From Bradyrhizobium canariense (GTDB lineage: Bacteria > Pseudomonadota > Alphaproteobacteria > Rhizobiales > Xanthobacteraceae): 64,000 bases of DNA. Where the stretch lies: assembly GCF_019402665.1 (NCBI RefSeq), contig NZ_VSST01000042.1, positions 224,414 through 288,413 of the forward strand. Reading direction: 5' to 3'. This document shows, piece after piece, positions 43,571-52,657 of this stretch (positions are counted from its first letter, which is position 1; each line of letters begins with the position of its first letter). The notes beneath the pieces are model-generated. The model had not been told where the DNA came from and did no database searches. It worked only from the letters and a program-made list of their open reading frames with translations. A program made the position numbers and the translations under genes.

Positions 43571-44110
43571 TTAATTCCCGGTAAAATTGTTGCCGATCAT
43601 GGAAAAGGTCGCCGTTGCGTGCACAGCAAGCGCCCCCTTACCGTCGCGGACGAAGCCCTCGGTGTAGCTGGTCTGGCGTCCCAGCTTGATCACCTTGCCT
43701 TCGGCGGAGATCAGCCCGGACCGGACCGAGAGCGGACGCAGGAAGGTCATTTTCAGATCGAGGGTGACGGAGCCCTGCCCGGGCTCCAGCCGGGTCGAGA
43801 TCGCACACCCCATGGCGGTGTCGATCAGCGCGGCGGCTGTGGCTCCGTGCAGGAGGCCGATGGTATTCTCGAGATCCTCGCGCGGTTCGAGTTCCATGAC
43901 GATCCGGCCCGGCTCGACCACGGCCATGACGAAGCCGATCAGCTTGGCAAAGGGTGGCGGCGGCAGCCTTCCGTCGCGGATGCCCAGCATCGCATCCATG
44001 CCTGACAGGCCCATCGCCACTTTCGCAACCGGCGCAGGCACCTGCCACTCCACCACCCGCTCGCGCCGCTGCGCGGGCGAAAACAGGTCGAGTTGATCGA
44101 TGTTGGTCAT
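43571..44110 (-). CDS. PaaI-type hotdog thioesterase
   Basis: 179 residues. A single hotdog domain carries the PaaI-like segment Gly-Leu-Leu-His-Gly-Ala-Thr-Ala-Ala-Ala-Leu-Ile-Asp-Thr-Ala, with the His-Gly of the active site and an Asp that can serve as general base. About 50 N-terminal residues precede the domain. It is expected to hydrolyse acyl- or aryl-acyl-CoA esters. It lies 59 bases downstream of tetR on the same strand side and is divergent from the enoyl-CoA hydratase. Confidence 0.85.
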   Translation of the reverse strand: MTNIDQLDLFSPAQRRERVVEWQVPAPVAKVAMGLSGMDAMLGIRDGRLPPPPFAKLIGFVMAVVEPGRIVMELEPREDLENTIGLLHGATAAALIDTAMGCAISTRLEPGQGSVTLDLKMTFLRPLSVRSGLISAEGKVIKLGRQTSYTEGFVRDGKGALAVHATATFSMIGNNFTGN

Positions 44111-44123
44111 TGCGGCCTCTTTG

Positions 44124-44139
44124 TATGATTTACATCATA
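44124..44139. promoter_or_regulatory. palindrome TATGAT-TTAC-ATCATA (candidate operator)
   Basis: A 16-base perfect palindrome between the divergent thioesterase and enoyl-CoA hydratase genes. The same arms recur at 45248-45260 before the thiolase gene. TATGAT also resembles a -10 box, so this may simply be two overlapping promoters. Confidence 0.45.
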
Positions 44140-44259
44140 TTATGCCGCGGACTTCGCGCTGGCAACTCCCTCCCCGCCCGCTTGACAAGCAATGCGTTTC
44201 GGCCCGGAAGTGTGATCCGACCGGCGTATTCGCGCGTCCACGAACTCAGAGATCCCCTC

Positions 44260-45030
44260 ATGGAAATGCTCAACCACCACTGCGGCGTGACGCGCGATGC
44301 GCGCGGCGTCGTTCATGTCGCGATCTGCAACGCCGGCTCGCTGAACATTTTGGGCTCGCCCATCACCGATGCGGTGCGCGAAGGCTTGCAGCAGCTCTCG
44401 TCCGACCGCAGCATCCGGGTTGTGGTGCTGCGCGGCCAGAGCGAGAAGAGCATGATCGGCGGCGCCGACATCAAGGAGATGGCCAGGCTCGACCAGAATT
44501 CCGCCGAGGCTTTCATCAGCCGCCTGCGCGACCTCTGCGAGGCCGTGCGCGCCTTCCCGGCCCCGATGATCGCGCGCATGCCCGGCTGGTGCCTCGGCGG
44601 CGGGCTCGAAGTCGCGGCCGCCTGCGATTTCCGCATCGCCGCCCATGACGCGCATTTCGGTATGCCGGAGGTGCGGGTCGGCATTCCCTCGGTGATCCAT
44701 GCCGCGCTGCTGCCGCGCCTGATCGGGTGGGCCCGCGCGCGCTGGCTGGTGATGACCGCTGAGAACATCGACGCGGCGACGGCTCTGGCGTGGGGACTGG
44801 TCGACAAGGTCGCGCCGGAGGGCGGGCTCGATGCCGAGGTCGAGCATCTCGTGAAGGCCCTCCTCGAATGCGGCCCCGAGGCGCTGCGCTCGCAGAAAGC
44901 GCTACTGCGGCAATGGGAGGAGCTGCCGCTGACGGAGTCGGTGAATTTGAGCGTCAAAGTCTTCGGCGAGTCGTTCCTGACGGACGAGCCGACGCGGCTA
45001 ATGGGCGCGTTTGTGAATCGGAAGCGGTAG
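44260..45030 (+). CDS. enoyl-CoA hydratase/isomerase family protein
   Basis: 256 residues from the ATG at 44260; the upstream frame is open but noncoding in character. The oxyanion-hole segment is Ile-Gly-Gly-Ala-Asp-Ile-Lys-Glu-Met. Both catalytic glutamates of true hydratases are present, in Gly-Gly-Gly-Leu-Glu-Val-Ala and Phe-Gly-Met-Pro-Glu-Val. It should hydrate trans-2-enoyl-CoA to (S)-3-hydroxyacyl-CoA. It is grouped with a thiolase gene 265 bases downstream. Confidence 0.9.
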   Translation: MEMLNHHCGVTRDARGVVHVAICNAGSLNILGSPITDAVREGLQQLSSDRSIRVVVLRGQSEKSMIGGADIKEMARLDQNSAEAFISRLRDLCEAVRAFPAPMIARMPGWCLGGGLEVAAACDFRIAAHDAHFGMPEVRVGIPSVIHAALLPRLIGWARARWLVMTAENIDAATALAWGLVDKVAPEGGLDAEVEHLVKALLECGPEALRSQKALLRQWEELPLTESVNLSVKVFGESFLTDEPTRLMGAFVNRKR

Positions 45031-45045
45031 AGCCATCAGCAACGG

Positions 45046-45148
45046 TGTCATGCCCCGCGAAGGCGGGGCATCCAGTACTCCGAGCGCCATCGGTTCAATC
45101 ACAACCGCCTCGGCGTACTGGATCGCCCGCCTGCGCGGGCGATGACAG
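45046..45148. repeat. dispersed palindromic repeat, family A, copy 4
   Basis: tgtcatgccccgcgaaggcg ... atccagta and tactggatcgcccgcctgcg ... atgaca. This copy is closest to copy 1 in its two inner hairpins. It lies between the enoyl-CoA hydratase and thiolase genes. Confidence 0.85.
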
Positions 45149-45247
45149 CAGGTTATGGGACAACCTCTTCCGTTCGCACGACCAAATCTCATGCGAACCA
45201 CAAGATTTTCTCATGCCCGACGCAGTTGCATTTTTTGCGCCGCATCA

Positions 45248-45260
45248 TATGATGATCATA
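45248..45260. promoter_or_regulatory. palindrome TATGAT-G-ATCATA before thiolase (candidate operator)
   Basis: The same TATGAT/ATCATA arms as at 44124, here with a 1-base spacer, 35 bases upstream of the thiolase ATG. It overlaps a second palindrome CATCATATGATG (45243-45254). This local AT-rich, dyad-dense stretch is out of character with its surroundings. Confidence 0.45.
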
Positions 45261-45295
45261 ATCTTACATATGTGACATTTTAGGGAGTCTCCTCC

Positions 45296-46492
45296 ATGGC
45301 CGAAGCCGCCGATCCCGTCGTCATCGTCTCCGCCGTCCGTAGCCCGCTCGGCCGCTTCATGGGCGAGCTGTCGCCGCTCCCCGCGCACAAGCTCGGATCG
45401 CACGTGATCGGCGCGGCACTCGAGCGTGCCAAGCTTGCGCCGGAGAAGGTCGACGAGGTCTTCATGGGCTGCGTCCTTCCCGCGGGTCAGGGCCAGGCCC
45501 CGGCGCGCCAGGCCGCGCGTGCCGCCGGCTTGCCCGACGCCACCGGCGCGACCACCGTGAACAAGGTCTGCGGCTCCGGCATGAAGGCGACCATGCTGGC
45601 GCACGACATCATCCGCGCCGGCTCGGCCGAGATCGTCGTCTCCGGCGGCATGGAAAGCATGAGCAATGCGCCGTATCTGCTCGCCAAGGCGCGCGGTGGC
45701 TACCGCGCCGGCCACGACCGCATCATCGACCACATGATGATGGACGGCCTCGAAGACGCCTACGAGACCGGCCGCTCCATGGGCGATTTCGGCGAGGCTA
45801 CCGCCGAAGCCTATCAGTTCACCCGCAAGGACCAGGACGCCTATGCGATGGAAACATTGGGCCGCGCGCGCAAGGCGGTCGAGGGCGGCGCGTTCAAGGC
45901 CGAGATTGCGCCGATCACGCTGAGCGAGAAGGCAGGTCCCCGCATCGTTGCCAATGACGAGCATCCGCTCAAGGTCGATCCCGCAAAGATCCCCGGGCTG
46001 AAGCCGGCGTTCCGCGCCAACGGCACCATCACGCCGGCGGCCTCCTCCGCCAACGCCGACGGCGCCGCCGCGCTGGTGCTGACGAAGCGCTCGCTCGCCG
46101 ATCGCAGCGGCCTGCCGGCTCTCGCAGAGATCAAGGGCCACGCCACCCACAGCCAGGAGCCGCAATGGTTCACCACGGCGCCGATCCCGGCGATCCGCAA
46201 GCTGCTCGACAAGATCGGTTGGAGCGCCGGCGATGTCGATCTGTTCGAGATCAACGAAGCCTTCGCCGTGGTGGCGATGGCGGCCCAGCGCGATCTCGGC
46301 ATTCCCCGCGACAAGCTCAACATCAACGGCGGCGCCTGCGCGCTCGGCCATCCCATCGGCGCCACCGGCGCACGGCTGATCGTGACGCTGCTGCATGCGC
46401 TCGAGGCGCGAAACCTCAGGCGCGGCGTGGCGGCGCTCTGCATCGGCGGCGGCGAAGCCACCGCGATCGCGGTGGAGCGCCTGACGCACTGA
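45296..46492 (+). CDS. acetyl-CoA acetyltransferase (thiolase)
   Basis: 398 residues, ATG after GGGAGTCTCC. The nucleophilic Cys is in Asn-Lys-Val-Cys-Gly-Ser-Gly-Met-Lys. The His is in Gly-Gly-Ala-Cys-Ala-Leu-Gly-His-Pro-Ile-Gly-Ala-Thr-Gly, and the final acid/base Cys in Leu-Cys-Ile-Gly-Gly-Gly. The length and motifs fit a biosynthetic or degradative thiolase II. It interconverts acetoacetyl-CoA and acetyl-CoA or acts on longer 3-ketoacyl-CoA. No phaB or phaC lies adjacent, so a PHB role is not supported here. Confidence 0.94.
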   Translation: MAEAADPVVIVSAVRSPLGRFMGELSPLPAHKLGSHVIGAALERAKLAPEKVDEVFMGCVLPAGQGQAPARQAARAAGLPDATGATTVNKVCGSGMKATMLAHDIIRAGSAEIVVSGGMESMSNAPYLLAKARGGYRAGHDRIIDHMMMDGLEDAYETGRSMGDFGEATAEAYQFTRKDQDAYAMETLGRARKAVEGGAFKAEIAPITLSEKAGPRIVANDEHPLKVDPAKIPGLKPAFRANGTITPAASSANADGAAALVLTKRSLADRSGLPALAEIKGHATHSQEPQWFTTAPIPAIRKLLDKIGWSAGDVDLFEINEAFAVVAMAAQRDLGIPRDKLNINGGACALGHPIGATGARLIVTLLHALEARNLRRGVAALCIGGGEATAIAVERLTH

Positions 46493-46602
46493 CGTAAAAG
46501 TCCGGAAATGAGGGAACTCCGTCATTTCAGACGGACGCGTCCCGTGCCATTCTGCAAACTCGCGCAGGTGTTTCAAATCCTGCCCATCAAGATTGAGGCC
46601 CA

Positions 46603-47898
46603 ATGATCTCGAACTGGCTCGCGGCAACGCTCGGCCGCCGCAATATCCACTACGGCTGGGTGATGGTCGGCGTGACCTTCCTCACCGCGCTGATCAGCGC
46701 CGGAACGGTCGGCGCGCCCGGCGTGTTCATCGTTCCGCTTCAGAAGGAGTTCGGCTGGAGCACGGCGGAGATCTCCTCCGCGCTGTCGATCCGCTTCATC
46801 CTGTTCGGGCTGATGGCGCCGTTCGCGGCTGCCCTGCTCAACCGCTACGGCCTGCGCAACGTCACCCTGACCGCACAGCTCATCGTGGTCTCGGCGCTGG
46901 TGCTCTCGCTCGGCATGACAGAGGTCTGGCAGCTCGTCGCGCTGTGGGGCGTCGTGATCGGGATCGGCACCGGCATGACCGCGCTGGTGCTGGGCGCCAC
47001 CATCGCGACGCGCTGGTTCGCGGCGCGGCGCGGCCTCGTCGTCGGCATCATGACCGCGAGCGTCGCCACCGGTCAGCTCGTGTTCCTGCCGCTGCTGGCG
47101 AGCCTCACCGAACGCTTCGGCTGGCGGCTTGCGCTCGGTTTTGTTTGCATCGCGCTCGGTGTTTCCGCCCTCGCGGTCCTGCTCGTGATGCGCGACCGAC
47201 CGAGCGATGTGGGCCTGCGCCCGTTTGGCGACAAAGGCACCACACCCCTGCCCGCGCCGCCCGTCAGCCATGGCTCGATCACGGGCGTTGCACTCGGCAC
47301 GCTGCGCGACGCCTCGAAGAGCAGCGCGTTCTGGGTCCTGTTTGCGACGTTCTTCGTCTGCGGTGCATCCACCAATGGCCTGGTGCAGGTGCATCTGATT
47401 CCGATGTGCCTCGATTTCGGCATCCCGCAGGTGCAGGCCGCGGGCTTGCTGGCCGCGATGGGCATCTTCGACTTCTTCGGCACCATCATGTCGGGCTGGC
47501 TGTCGGACCGCTACGACAACCGCTATTTGCTGTTCTGGTATTACGGCCTGCGCGGGCTCTCGCTGATCTTCCTCCCCTTCAGCGATTTCTCGTTCTATGG
47601 GCTCTCGATCTTCGCGATGTTCTATGGGCTCGACTGGATCGCAACCGTACCGCCCACGGTGCGCCTCACCGCGCAGAAATTTGGGCCCGAGCGCGCCAAT
47701 CTGGTGTTCGGCTGGATCTTTGCCGGCCACCAGCTCGGTGCAGGCACCGCCGCCTTCGGGGCCGGTTTCTCGCGGACGGTCTATCAGAGCTACCTGCCCG
47801 CCTTCTTCATCGCCGGCGCGCTCTGCGTGTTCGCCTCGCTGATCGTGCTGACGCTCTCGCGACAACCGAAGCCAAAGCCGCAAGCCGCGATGGCTTAG
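46603..47898 (+). CDS. MFS transporter, monocarboxylate/oxalate-type
   Basis: 431 residues, 12 hydrophobic segments. The N-terminus Tyr-Gly-Trp-Val-Met-Val-Gly-Val-Thr-Phe is the signature of the OFA/MCT-like group. Motif A-like loops and Trp-Phe-Ala-Ala-Arg-Arg-Gly-Leu-Val-Val-Gly-Ile-Met in helix 4-5 support this, as does Gly-Trp-Leu-Ser-Asp-Arg-Tyr-Asp-Asn-Arg in the second half. It likely carries a carboxylate across the inner membrane. Its stop overlaps the stop of the convergent porin gene by 3 bases. Confidence 0.88.
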   Translation: MISNWLAATLGRRNIHYGWVMVGVTFLTALISAGTVGAPGVFIVPLQKEFGWSTAEISSALSIRFILFGLMAPFAAALLNRYGLRNVTLTAQLIVVSALVLSLGMTEVWQLVALWGVVIGIGTGMTALVLGATIATRWFAARRGLVVGIMTASVATGQLVFLPLLASLTERFGWRLALGFVCIALGVSALAVLLVMRDRPSDVGLRPFGDKGTTPLPAPPVSHGSITGVALGTLRDASKSSAFWVLFATFFVCGASTNGLVQVHLIPMCLDFGIPQVQAAGLLAAMGIFDFFGTIMSGWLSDRYDNRYLLFWYYGLRGLSLIFLPFSDFSFYGLSIFAMFYGLDWIATVPPTVRLTAQKFGPERANLVFGWIFAGHQLGAGTAAFGAGFSRTVYQSYLPAFFIAGALCVFASLIVLTLSRQPKPKPQAAMA

Positions 47899-49298
47899 TA
47901 CCTGATCGTGGTGGTGACGCCGAAGACCGCGGCGTCACCAATCCGCGCAACACCGCTCGGGTCGTCCGGATTCGGGATGCCGCCCGAGGGACGGAACACA
48001 TATTGGAAGTACGGCGCGATCAGCCAGCCCGGCTTGATGTGCGCCTCATAGATCATCTCGATCAGGGTCTCGTTGCTGCGCACTGGGCTCTGGATGCCCG
48101 TGAAGAATTGGGTATCGACGTCGAGGTTGCGCGCGGAGTTCGAGATGCGCATGTAGGCCGCCGCCACGCCGAAGCGATCGAGCGGACGACCGGATACGAA
48201 GCCGACAAAGCCGATGCCGCCGTCGAGATAGAGATCGATCAGGTTGCGGTCCGGCGGGCTGTAGGCGATGCGGCCGAACGCGGTGACACCCGGGATCGAG
48301 GCCGAAGTGGTGCTCTCCCTGACCTCCGGCGGCCGGTACAGCACCTGCTCGATCACCGCGAAGATACCGTAATTGCCGCGAAGCTTTGCCGGAATGCCGC
48401 TGCCGTCGGGATCGGCGATCGACCGCCCATCCGTGGCGAAGCGCTGACTGTCGAACGAGCCATAATGCTTCCAGGCGCCCGGCGTAAAATTGCCGGCGAG
48501 CGAACGGCCGCCGATATCGAGGTCGTAGTTGAAGCGGACCTGCCCGATCACCCAAGGCGGGTCGTTGACGCGGAAGGCAAGACCATGATGGTCGCGCAGC
48601 TGCGGATCCTGATTGCCCGGGCCTGACGGATCGCCATTGAACACTGCACCGAACAGGGTGACCTGGTCCGACAGCGCGGCCTTGATGCGAATGCCGGGGA
48701 CCGCGATCGGCGGCGCCGGGCCGCCGGCCGGGAGGTTCGAGGCCTTGATCGCGGGCCAGCCGAAGGTGCCGTTGATGAAGAGATCGTCGGTCTGGCTGTC
48801 GAAAAACTCGACATCGGCGGCCTGCTGGCCGGCCCTGATGTTCAAGCGGTCGTTGAAGAAGCTCTGCTCGAAATAGGCATTGTAGAGCCGCTGGTCCGGC
48901 AACGCCTCGATCTCGCTGATGGTCGCGAGATTCATGATGTAGTTGCGACTGAGGCCTCGCCCGTAGATCACGAACGCGTTGGCGTAGAAGCGGCCGCCGC
49001 TCCAGCCGACCAGCTTGTCGAGATCGGCATCGACCGAAAGATCGAGCCGGCCGAAATGGATGGCGCCGCGCCTAACGCCGCCGGACAAATTTCCAATGTT
49101 GTCGGCGATGTAGGCGGCGCCGAAATTCAGGCCCTTGTTGGCGAGGCCGTCATGCCACTCGTTGAACCATTTTGGAGCTAGCCACTCCGCCGCGTTCTCG
49201 TCCTTGGCGCCGGCCAGCGCGATGGTGCTCGCCATCGTCCAGGCCAGCACAATCGCGGCCGCATTTCGCAGCGGAAATAGATGTGCGGTCCCGATCAC
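47895..49298 (-). CDS. OprB-family carbohydrate-selective porin
   Basis: 467 residues from the GTG at 49298, chosen because it opens directly on a signal peptide (hydrophobic Ala/Leu/Ile core ending in Ala-Leu-Ala-Gly-Ala near residue 30). An upstream ATG would overlap the corA-type gene. The rest is rich in alternating aromatic and polar residues with many Gly and Asp turns. It ends in a C-terminal Tyr after Thr-Thr-Thr-Ile-Arg, as outer-membrane barrels do. Segments such as Asp-Arg-Leu-Asn-Ile-Arg-Ala-Gly-Gln fit the OprB strand pattern. It should form a 16-strand diffusion channel for sugars or similar solutes. Confidence 0.8.
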   Translation of the reverse strand: MIGTAHLFPLRNAAAIVLAWTMASTIALAGAKDENAAEWLAPKWFNEWHDGLANKGLNFGAAYIADNIGNLSGGVRRGAIHFGRLDLSVDADLDKLVGWSGGRFYANAFVIYGRGLSRNYIMNLATISEIEALPDQRLYNAYFEQSFFNDRLNIRAGQQAADVEFFDSQTDDLFINGTFGWPAIKASNLPAGGPAPPIAVPGIRIKAALSDQVTLFGAVFNGDPSGPGNQDPQLRDHHGLAFRVNDPPWVIGQVRFNYDLDIGGRSLAGNFTPGAWKHYGSFDSQRFATDGRSIADPDGSGIPAKLRGNYGIFAVIEQVLYRPPEVRESTTSASIPGVTAFGRIAYSPPDRNLIDLYLDGGIGFVGFVSGRPLDRFGVAAAYMRISNSARNLDVDTQFFTGIQSPVRSNETLIEMIYEAHIKPGWLIAPYFQYVFRPSGGIPNPDDPSGVARIGDAAVFGVTTTIRY

Positions 49299-49320
49299 GG
49301 CTGATACCGACTGGCGTGCT

Positions 49321-50337
49321 TTACTTGAAGATACCGGTACGCCGCATGAAGAGATAGGCCGCACCGACCGACGAGGCCATCAGGAGAGCCGCCCAGAAAA
49401 ATCCACTCTCGACCTCGGTCAGAGGCAGGCCCTTGGTGTTCATGCCGAAGATGCCGGTGATCAGCGTCGGCGGAAGCAGCAGCGAGGTCACGATCGAGAG
49501 CGTGTGGAGGTGGTTGTTGCTTTGCTCCTCGTTCTTGAAGCGCAGCTCCTCCTCGAGCAGGCGGCTGCGTTCGCGCAGCTCCACGATGTCGTGGTCGAGG
49601 CCGTCCAGCCGCTGCGCCAGCTTGCCGGCCTGGATACGCAGGTCCGGCGAAAGGTGGTCGGTGTTCTTCTGGTCGAGGCGATGGAACAGCGTACGCAGGC
49701 CGGTGAGCTGGCGATGCAGCCTGACGCAGGTCCGGCGCAGCCGGCCAAGATTGCGGCGCATCTCCGGCTTGGCGTCGTCGGCCAGAATCCGCTCCTCGAT
49801 CTCGTCGATCTCCTGACCGAGCTTATCGGCCATCCTATCAAGCGTGTCGGCGACCTCATCGACGATCTTTTCGAGGAGATGGGCGACATTGTCGACGCGG
49901 TAGCCGCCTTCGAGCACCCGCCGTGTCGCATCCGCCGAGCACAGAGCCTGATGGCGGCCGCTGATCAGGAGCCGCTCGGTCATGGCGAAGCGCAGGAACG
50001 CGGTCTCCTCCGTCGCGCTGCCGATGTCGCGCACGAGGTCGGAGAACACGCCGTAGACGCAGTGGTCGATGACGTGAAGCTGCTGGAAGGTGTCGTTGGA
50101 CAGCAAGAGCTCGCGCGCGAGCGGCGGCAGCTGTGATGCGGCGATCCACGGCCGTGCGCGCGTGTCCGTGAGGTTGAAATGCAACCAGAGCCGGCCGTCG
50201 TGACTGAACTCGATCGGCTGGTCGATCGGCAGCGCCTCGGCGCCGCCGTCGCTGTGGAGGCGGAATGCCCACACCAGGCCGGGAATGCAAGGCACGGAAT
50301 CCGATATCGTGCTGACAAGCTTAGCCGGCTCGGCCAT
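49321..50337 (-). CDS. CorA/ZntB-family divalent-cation channel
   Basis: 338 residues from the ATG at 50337 (GGGAG site); a TTG at 50355 is less likely. A large soluble N-terminal funnel domain (1-270) with long charged helices precedes two C-terminal membrane helices. The pore signature Gly-Met-Asn is in Gly-Ile-Phe-Gly-Met-Asn-Thr-Lys-Gly-Leu-Pro. The loop lacks the Met-Pro-Glu-Leu of classic Mg-transporting CorA, so ZntB-like zinc or other cation transport is equally possible. It lies 22 bases upstream of the porin start. Confidence 0.92.
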   Translation of the reverse strand: MAEPAKLVSTISDSVPCIPGLVWAFRLHSDGGAEALPIDQPIEFSHDGRLWLHFNLTDTRARPWIAASQLPPLARELLLSNDTFQQLHVIDHCVYGVFSDLVRDIGSATEETAFLRFAMTERLLISGRHQALCSADATRRVLEGGYRVDNVAHLLEKIVDEVADTLDRMADKLGQEIDEIEERILADDAKPEMRRNLGRLRRTCVRLHRQLTGLRTLFHRLDQKNTDHLSPDLRIQAGKLAQRLDGLDHDIVELRERSRLLEEELRFKNEEQSNNHLHTLSIVTSLLLPPTLITGIFGMNTKGLPLTEVESGFFWAALLMASSVGAAYLFMRRTGIFK

Positions 50338-50446
50338 ACCAACTCCCACCGTCAACGAATGCCCCGCTCCGGAAGATGGCTGACGGCATCTCCCGGACCT
50401 TCGCGGGTACTCAATTACGGCATTGTTACAGTTTGATGATGACGCC

Positions 50447-51226
50447 CTACTCGGCGGCCAGCCCGGTGGTGGCCAACTCGGCTTCCCTGATGTAGTCGTG
50501 CACGACGCGGCCGAACGGCAGCGTCAGGTCGGCGATGTAATGATGCGCGCCGAGGCAGCGGCGGACCGGGAAATCGGCGACGGGCGCATTGACATGCGGC
50601 ACCAGATGCAGCCGGCCGGGCCCCATCCAGGAGCCCTTCGGCACGATGTCGATGAGGTTGATCGCGACCAGTTGGCAGATCTCGAGGCGGCCGTCGACGC
50701 CGGGGATCATCTTCAGATTGATCTGCGTTTTCGACAGCGTCGCCCGGGTCAGATCGCCGTTGCCGGCCATGCTCTCGTGCTTGTAGCCCATCGTGCCCAT
50801 GGCGACGAGTTGGCCGGCATATTCCAGCGTGCCCGTCAGCGTGTCTTTGACGATCTCGAGTTTGGGATGGGCGTATTTCTTGGGAAAGCCCCAGATCTCG
50901 CGGCCGGCGGCGATCGGCGGATCATCGTCCAGATACATCTGCGAGACGAAGTTGACCTCCTCGCCGTGCAGGCGCGCGGGGATGACGAGGCCGGATTCGG
51001 TGTAGCTGCCGAAGCCGGACGAGTCCGGCATCCTGATCCATTCGTAATGCACGATCGGCTGGTCGATCGGCTCCAGCGGCTCCGGCAAGCCGGCGCGGAT
51101 CAGGTTCGGATCGGTCTCGTAGGTGATGACGAGGAATTCGCGGTCAACAAAGCGATAGGGCCCGGCCGGATAGCTCGGCCCGGCCGCCGGCATGGACGGA
51201 AGTCTCAGCAGCTCTTCCCTGCGCAT
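50447..51226 (-). CDS. adc: acetoacetate decarboxylase
   Basis: 259 residues, ATG after AGGAGA. The active-site segment Gly-Arg-Glu-Ile-Trp-Gly-Phe-Pro-Lys-Lys-Tyr-Ala contains the adjacent lysine pair; one forms the Schiff base and the other tunes its pKa. Glu in Val-His-Tyr-Glu-Trp and the later Gly-Arg-Leu-Glu are also as in the family. It decarboxylates acetoacetate to acetone, or is a related Schiff-base enzyme. It is not in an operon with CoA-transferase genes. Confidence 0.92.
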   Translation of the reverse strand: MRREELLRLPSMPAAGPSYPAGPYRFVDREFLVITYETDPNLIRAGLPEPLEPIDQPIVHYEWIRMPDSSGFGSYTESGLVIPARLHGEEVNFVSQMYLDDDPPIAAGREIWGFPKKYAHPKLEIVKDTLTGTLEYAGQLVAMGTMGYKHESMAGNGDLTRATLSKTQINLKMIPGVDGRLEICQLVAINLIDIVPKGSWMGPGRLHLVPHVNAPVADFPVRRCLGAHHYIADLTLPFGRVVHDYIREAELATTGLAAE

Positions 51227-51481
51227 CGCTGGTCTCCTCTAGTGGCGCTCACGTGATGCCCGCCCGGCAGCGTCAGGCGGCGATGCAGATTGCTAGCCGC
51301 CGTCATTGACTTCGATGTGAAGGATTTCCGTCAGCCGCACGACCGCAGCCATTCCCAAGGCGGTCATGGTGCATGCAAGCGATGCATCGGCGCCAGAATG
51401 TCATCACGCCGTCACCGCCCGACGCAATCGTTTGGCCTCTGTCATTGAAGCATGATCTCCATGCTTGCCAGGAGGCACACC

Positions 51482-52657
51482 ATGGACGCTCGGACGCCGC
51501 AACCGCCCCATCAGACGCATCAGCCTCCCGCACGAGGCTGGCGGCCCGAGCGTTGCGACCGCGTTGCGCTGGTGCTGCAAGGTGGCGGCGCGCTCGGCGC
51601 GTACCAGGCCGGCGTCTACCAGGCGCTGCACGAGGCCGGCATCGAGCCCGACTGGGTCTGTGGCGTCTCGATCGGCGCGATCAACTCCGCCATCATCGCG
51701 GGCAACAAGCCGGAGAAGCGGCTCGAGGCGCTGCGCATCTTCTGGGAGCGCATCACCAACCGCAAGATCTGGCACTACACGCCTGACGGAGACATCTTCC
51801 GCCAGTGGCGCAATCTCACCAGCGCGTGGATGACGTCGGCGATGGGCCAACCGGGCTTCTTCAGCCCGCATCAGGTCAATCCCTGGCTGAGCCCGGTCGG
51901 CGCCCGGACCGCCACCAGCTATTATGACACGATGCCGCTGAAAGAGAGCCTGCTCGAGCTCGTCGACTTCGACCTCATCAACGAGAAGAAGGTTCGCTTC
52001 GCGGTCGGCGCCGTGAACGTGCTCTCCGGCAATTTCATCTATTTCGACAATTCCCACGACGAGATCGAGCCGGAGCACATCATGGCTTCCGGCGCCCTGC
52101 CGCCGGCACTGCCGATGGTGCGGATCGGCACCGATCATTTCTGGGACGGCGGCATCGTCTCCAACACGCCGCTTCAGCACCTGCTCGACCAGGAAGACGC
52201 GCTCAATTCGCTGGTGTTCCAGGTCGACCTGTTCAGCGCACGCGGCGTGCTGCCGCGCTCGATCCAGGACGTGATGGCCCGCCACAAGGACATCATGTAT
52301 TCCTCGCGCACCCGCCACAACACCGACGTCTACCGCCGAACCCACAACCTCAAGGTCCTGCTCTACAAGGCCTTGGCCAAGCTGCCCGACGAGCAGCTCT
52401 CCGAGGAGGAGCGCAAACTCAAGTCGAGCCTGCGCCACATGCCTGAGATCGCGATCCTGCATCTGATCTACCAGCAGAAGGCCTACGAGGGCGACGCCAA
52501 GGACCACGAATTCTCGGGCACCTCGATGCGCGAGCACTGGACCTCCGGCTACGAAGACACCAAGCGCACCCTGAAGCGCCGCGACTGGATCAAGATGCCC
52601 GACGAAGGCATGGGCCTCGTTGTGCACGACGTGCACCGGGAGACGGAGAGCGCGTAG
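51482..52657 (+). CDS. patatin-like phospholipase
   Basis: 391 residues from the ATG at 51482, which has an AGGAGG ribosome site; upstream ATGs lack one. The oxyanion segment Gln-Gly-Gly-Gly-Ala-Leu-Gly-Ala-Tyr is near residue 35. The nucleophile Ser is in Gly-Val-Ser-Ile-Gly near 63, and the catalytic Asp in Trp-Asp-Gly-Gly-Ile-Val-Ser-Asn near 222. There is no signal peptide. It resembles the rhizobial group acting on membrane lipids or PHB-related esters. A DUF3734-like C-terminal part is likely but not certain. Confidence 0.92.
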   Translation: MDARTPQPPHQTHQPPARGWRPERCDRVALVLQGGGALGAYQAGVYQALHEAGIEPDWVCGVSIGAINSAIIAGNKPEKRLEALRIFWERITNRKIWHYTPDGDIFRQWRNLTSAWMTSAMGQPGFFSPHQVNPWLSPVGARTATSYYDTMPLKESLLELVDFDLINEKKVRFAVGAVNVLSGNFIYFDNSHDEIEPEHIMASGALPPALPMVRIGTDHFWDGGIVSNTPLQHLLDQEDALNSLVFQVDLFSARGVLPRSIQDVMARHKDIMYSSRTRHNTDVYRRTHNLKVLLYKALAKLPDEQLSEEERKLKSSLRHMPEIAILHLIYQQKAYEGDAKDHEFSGTSMREHWTSGYEDTKRTLKRRDWIKMPDEGMGLVVHDVHRETESA

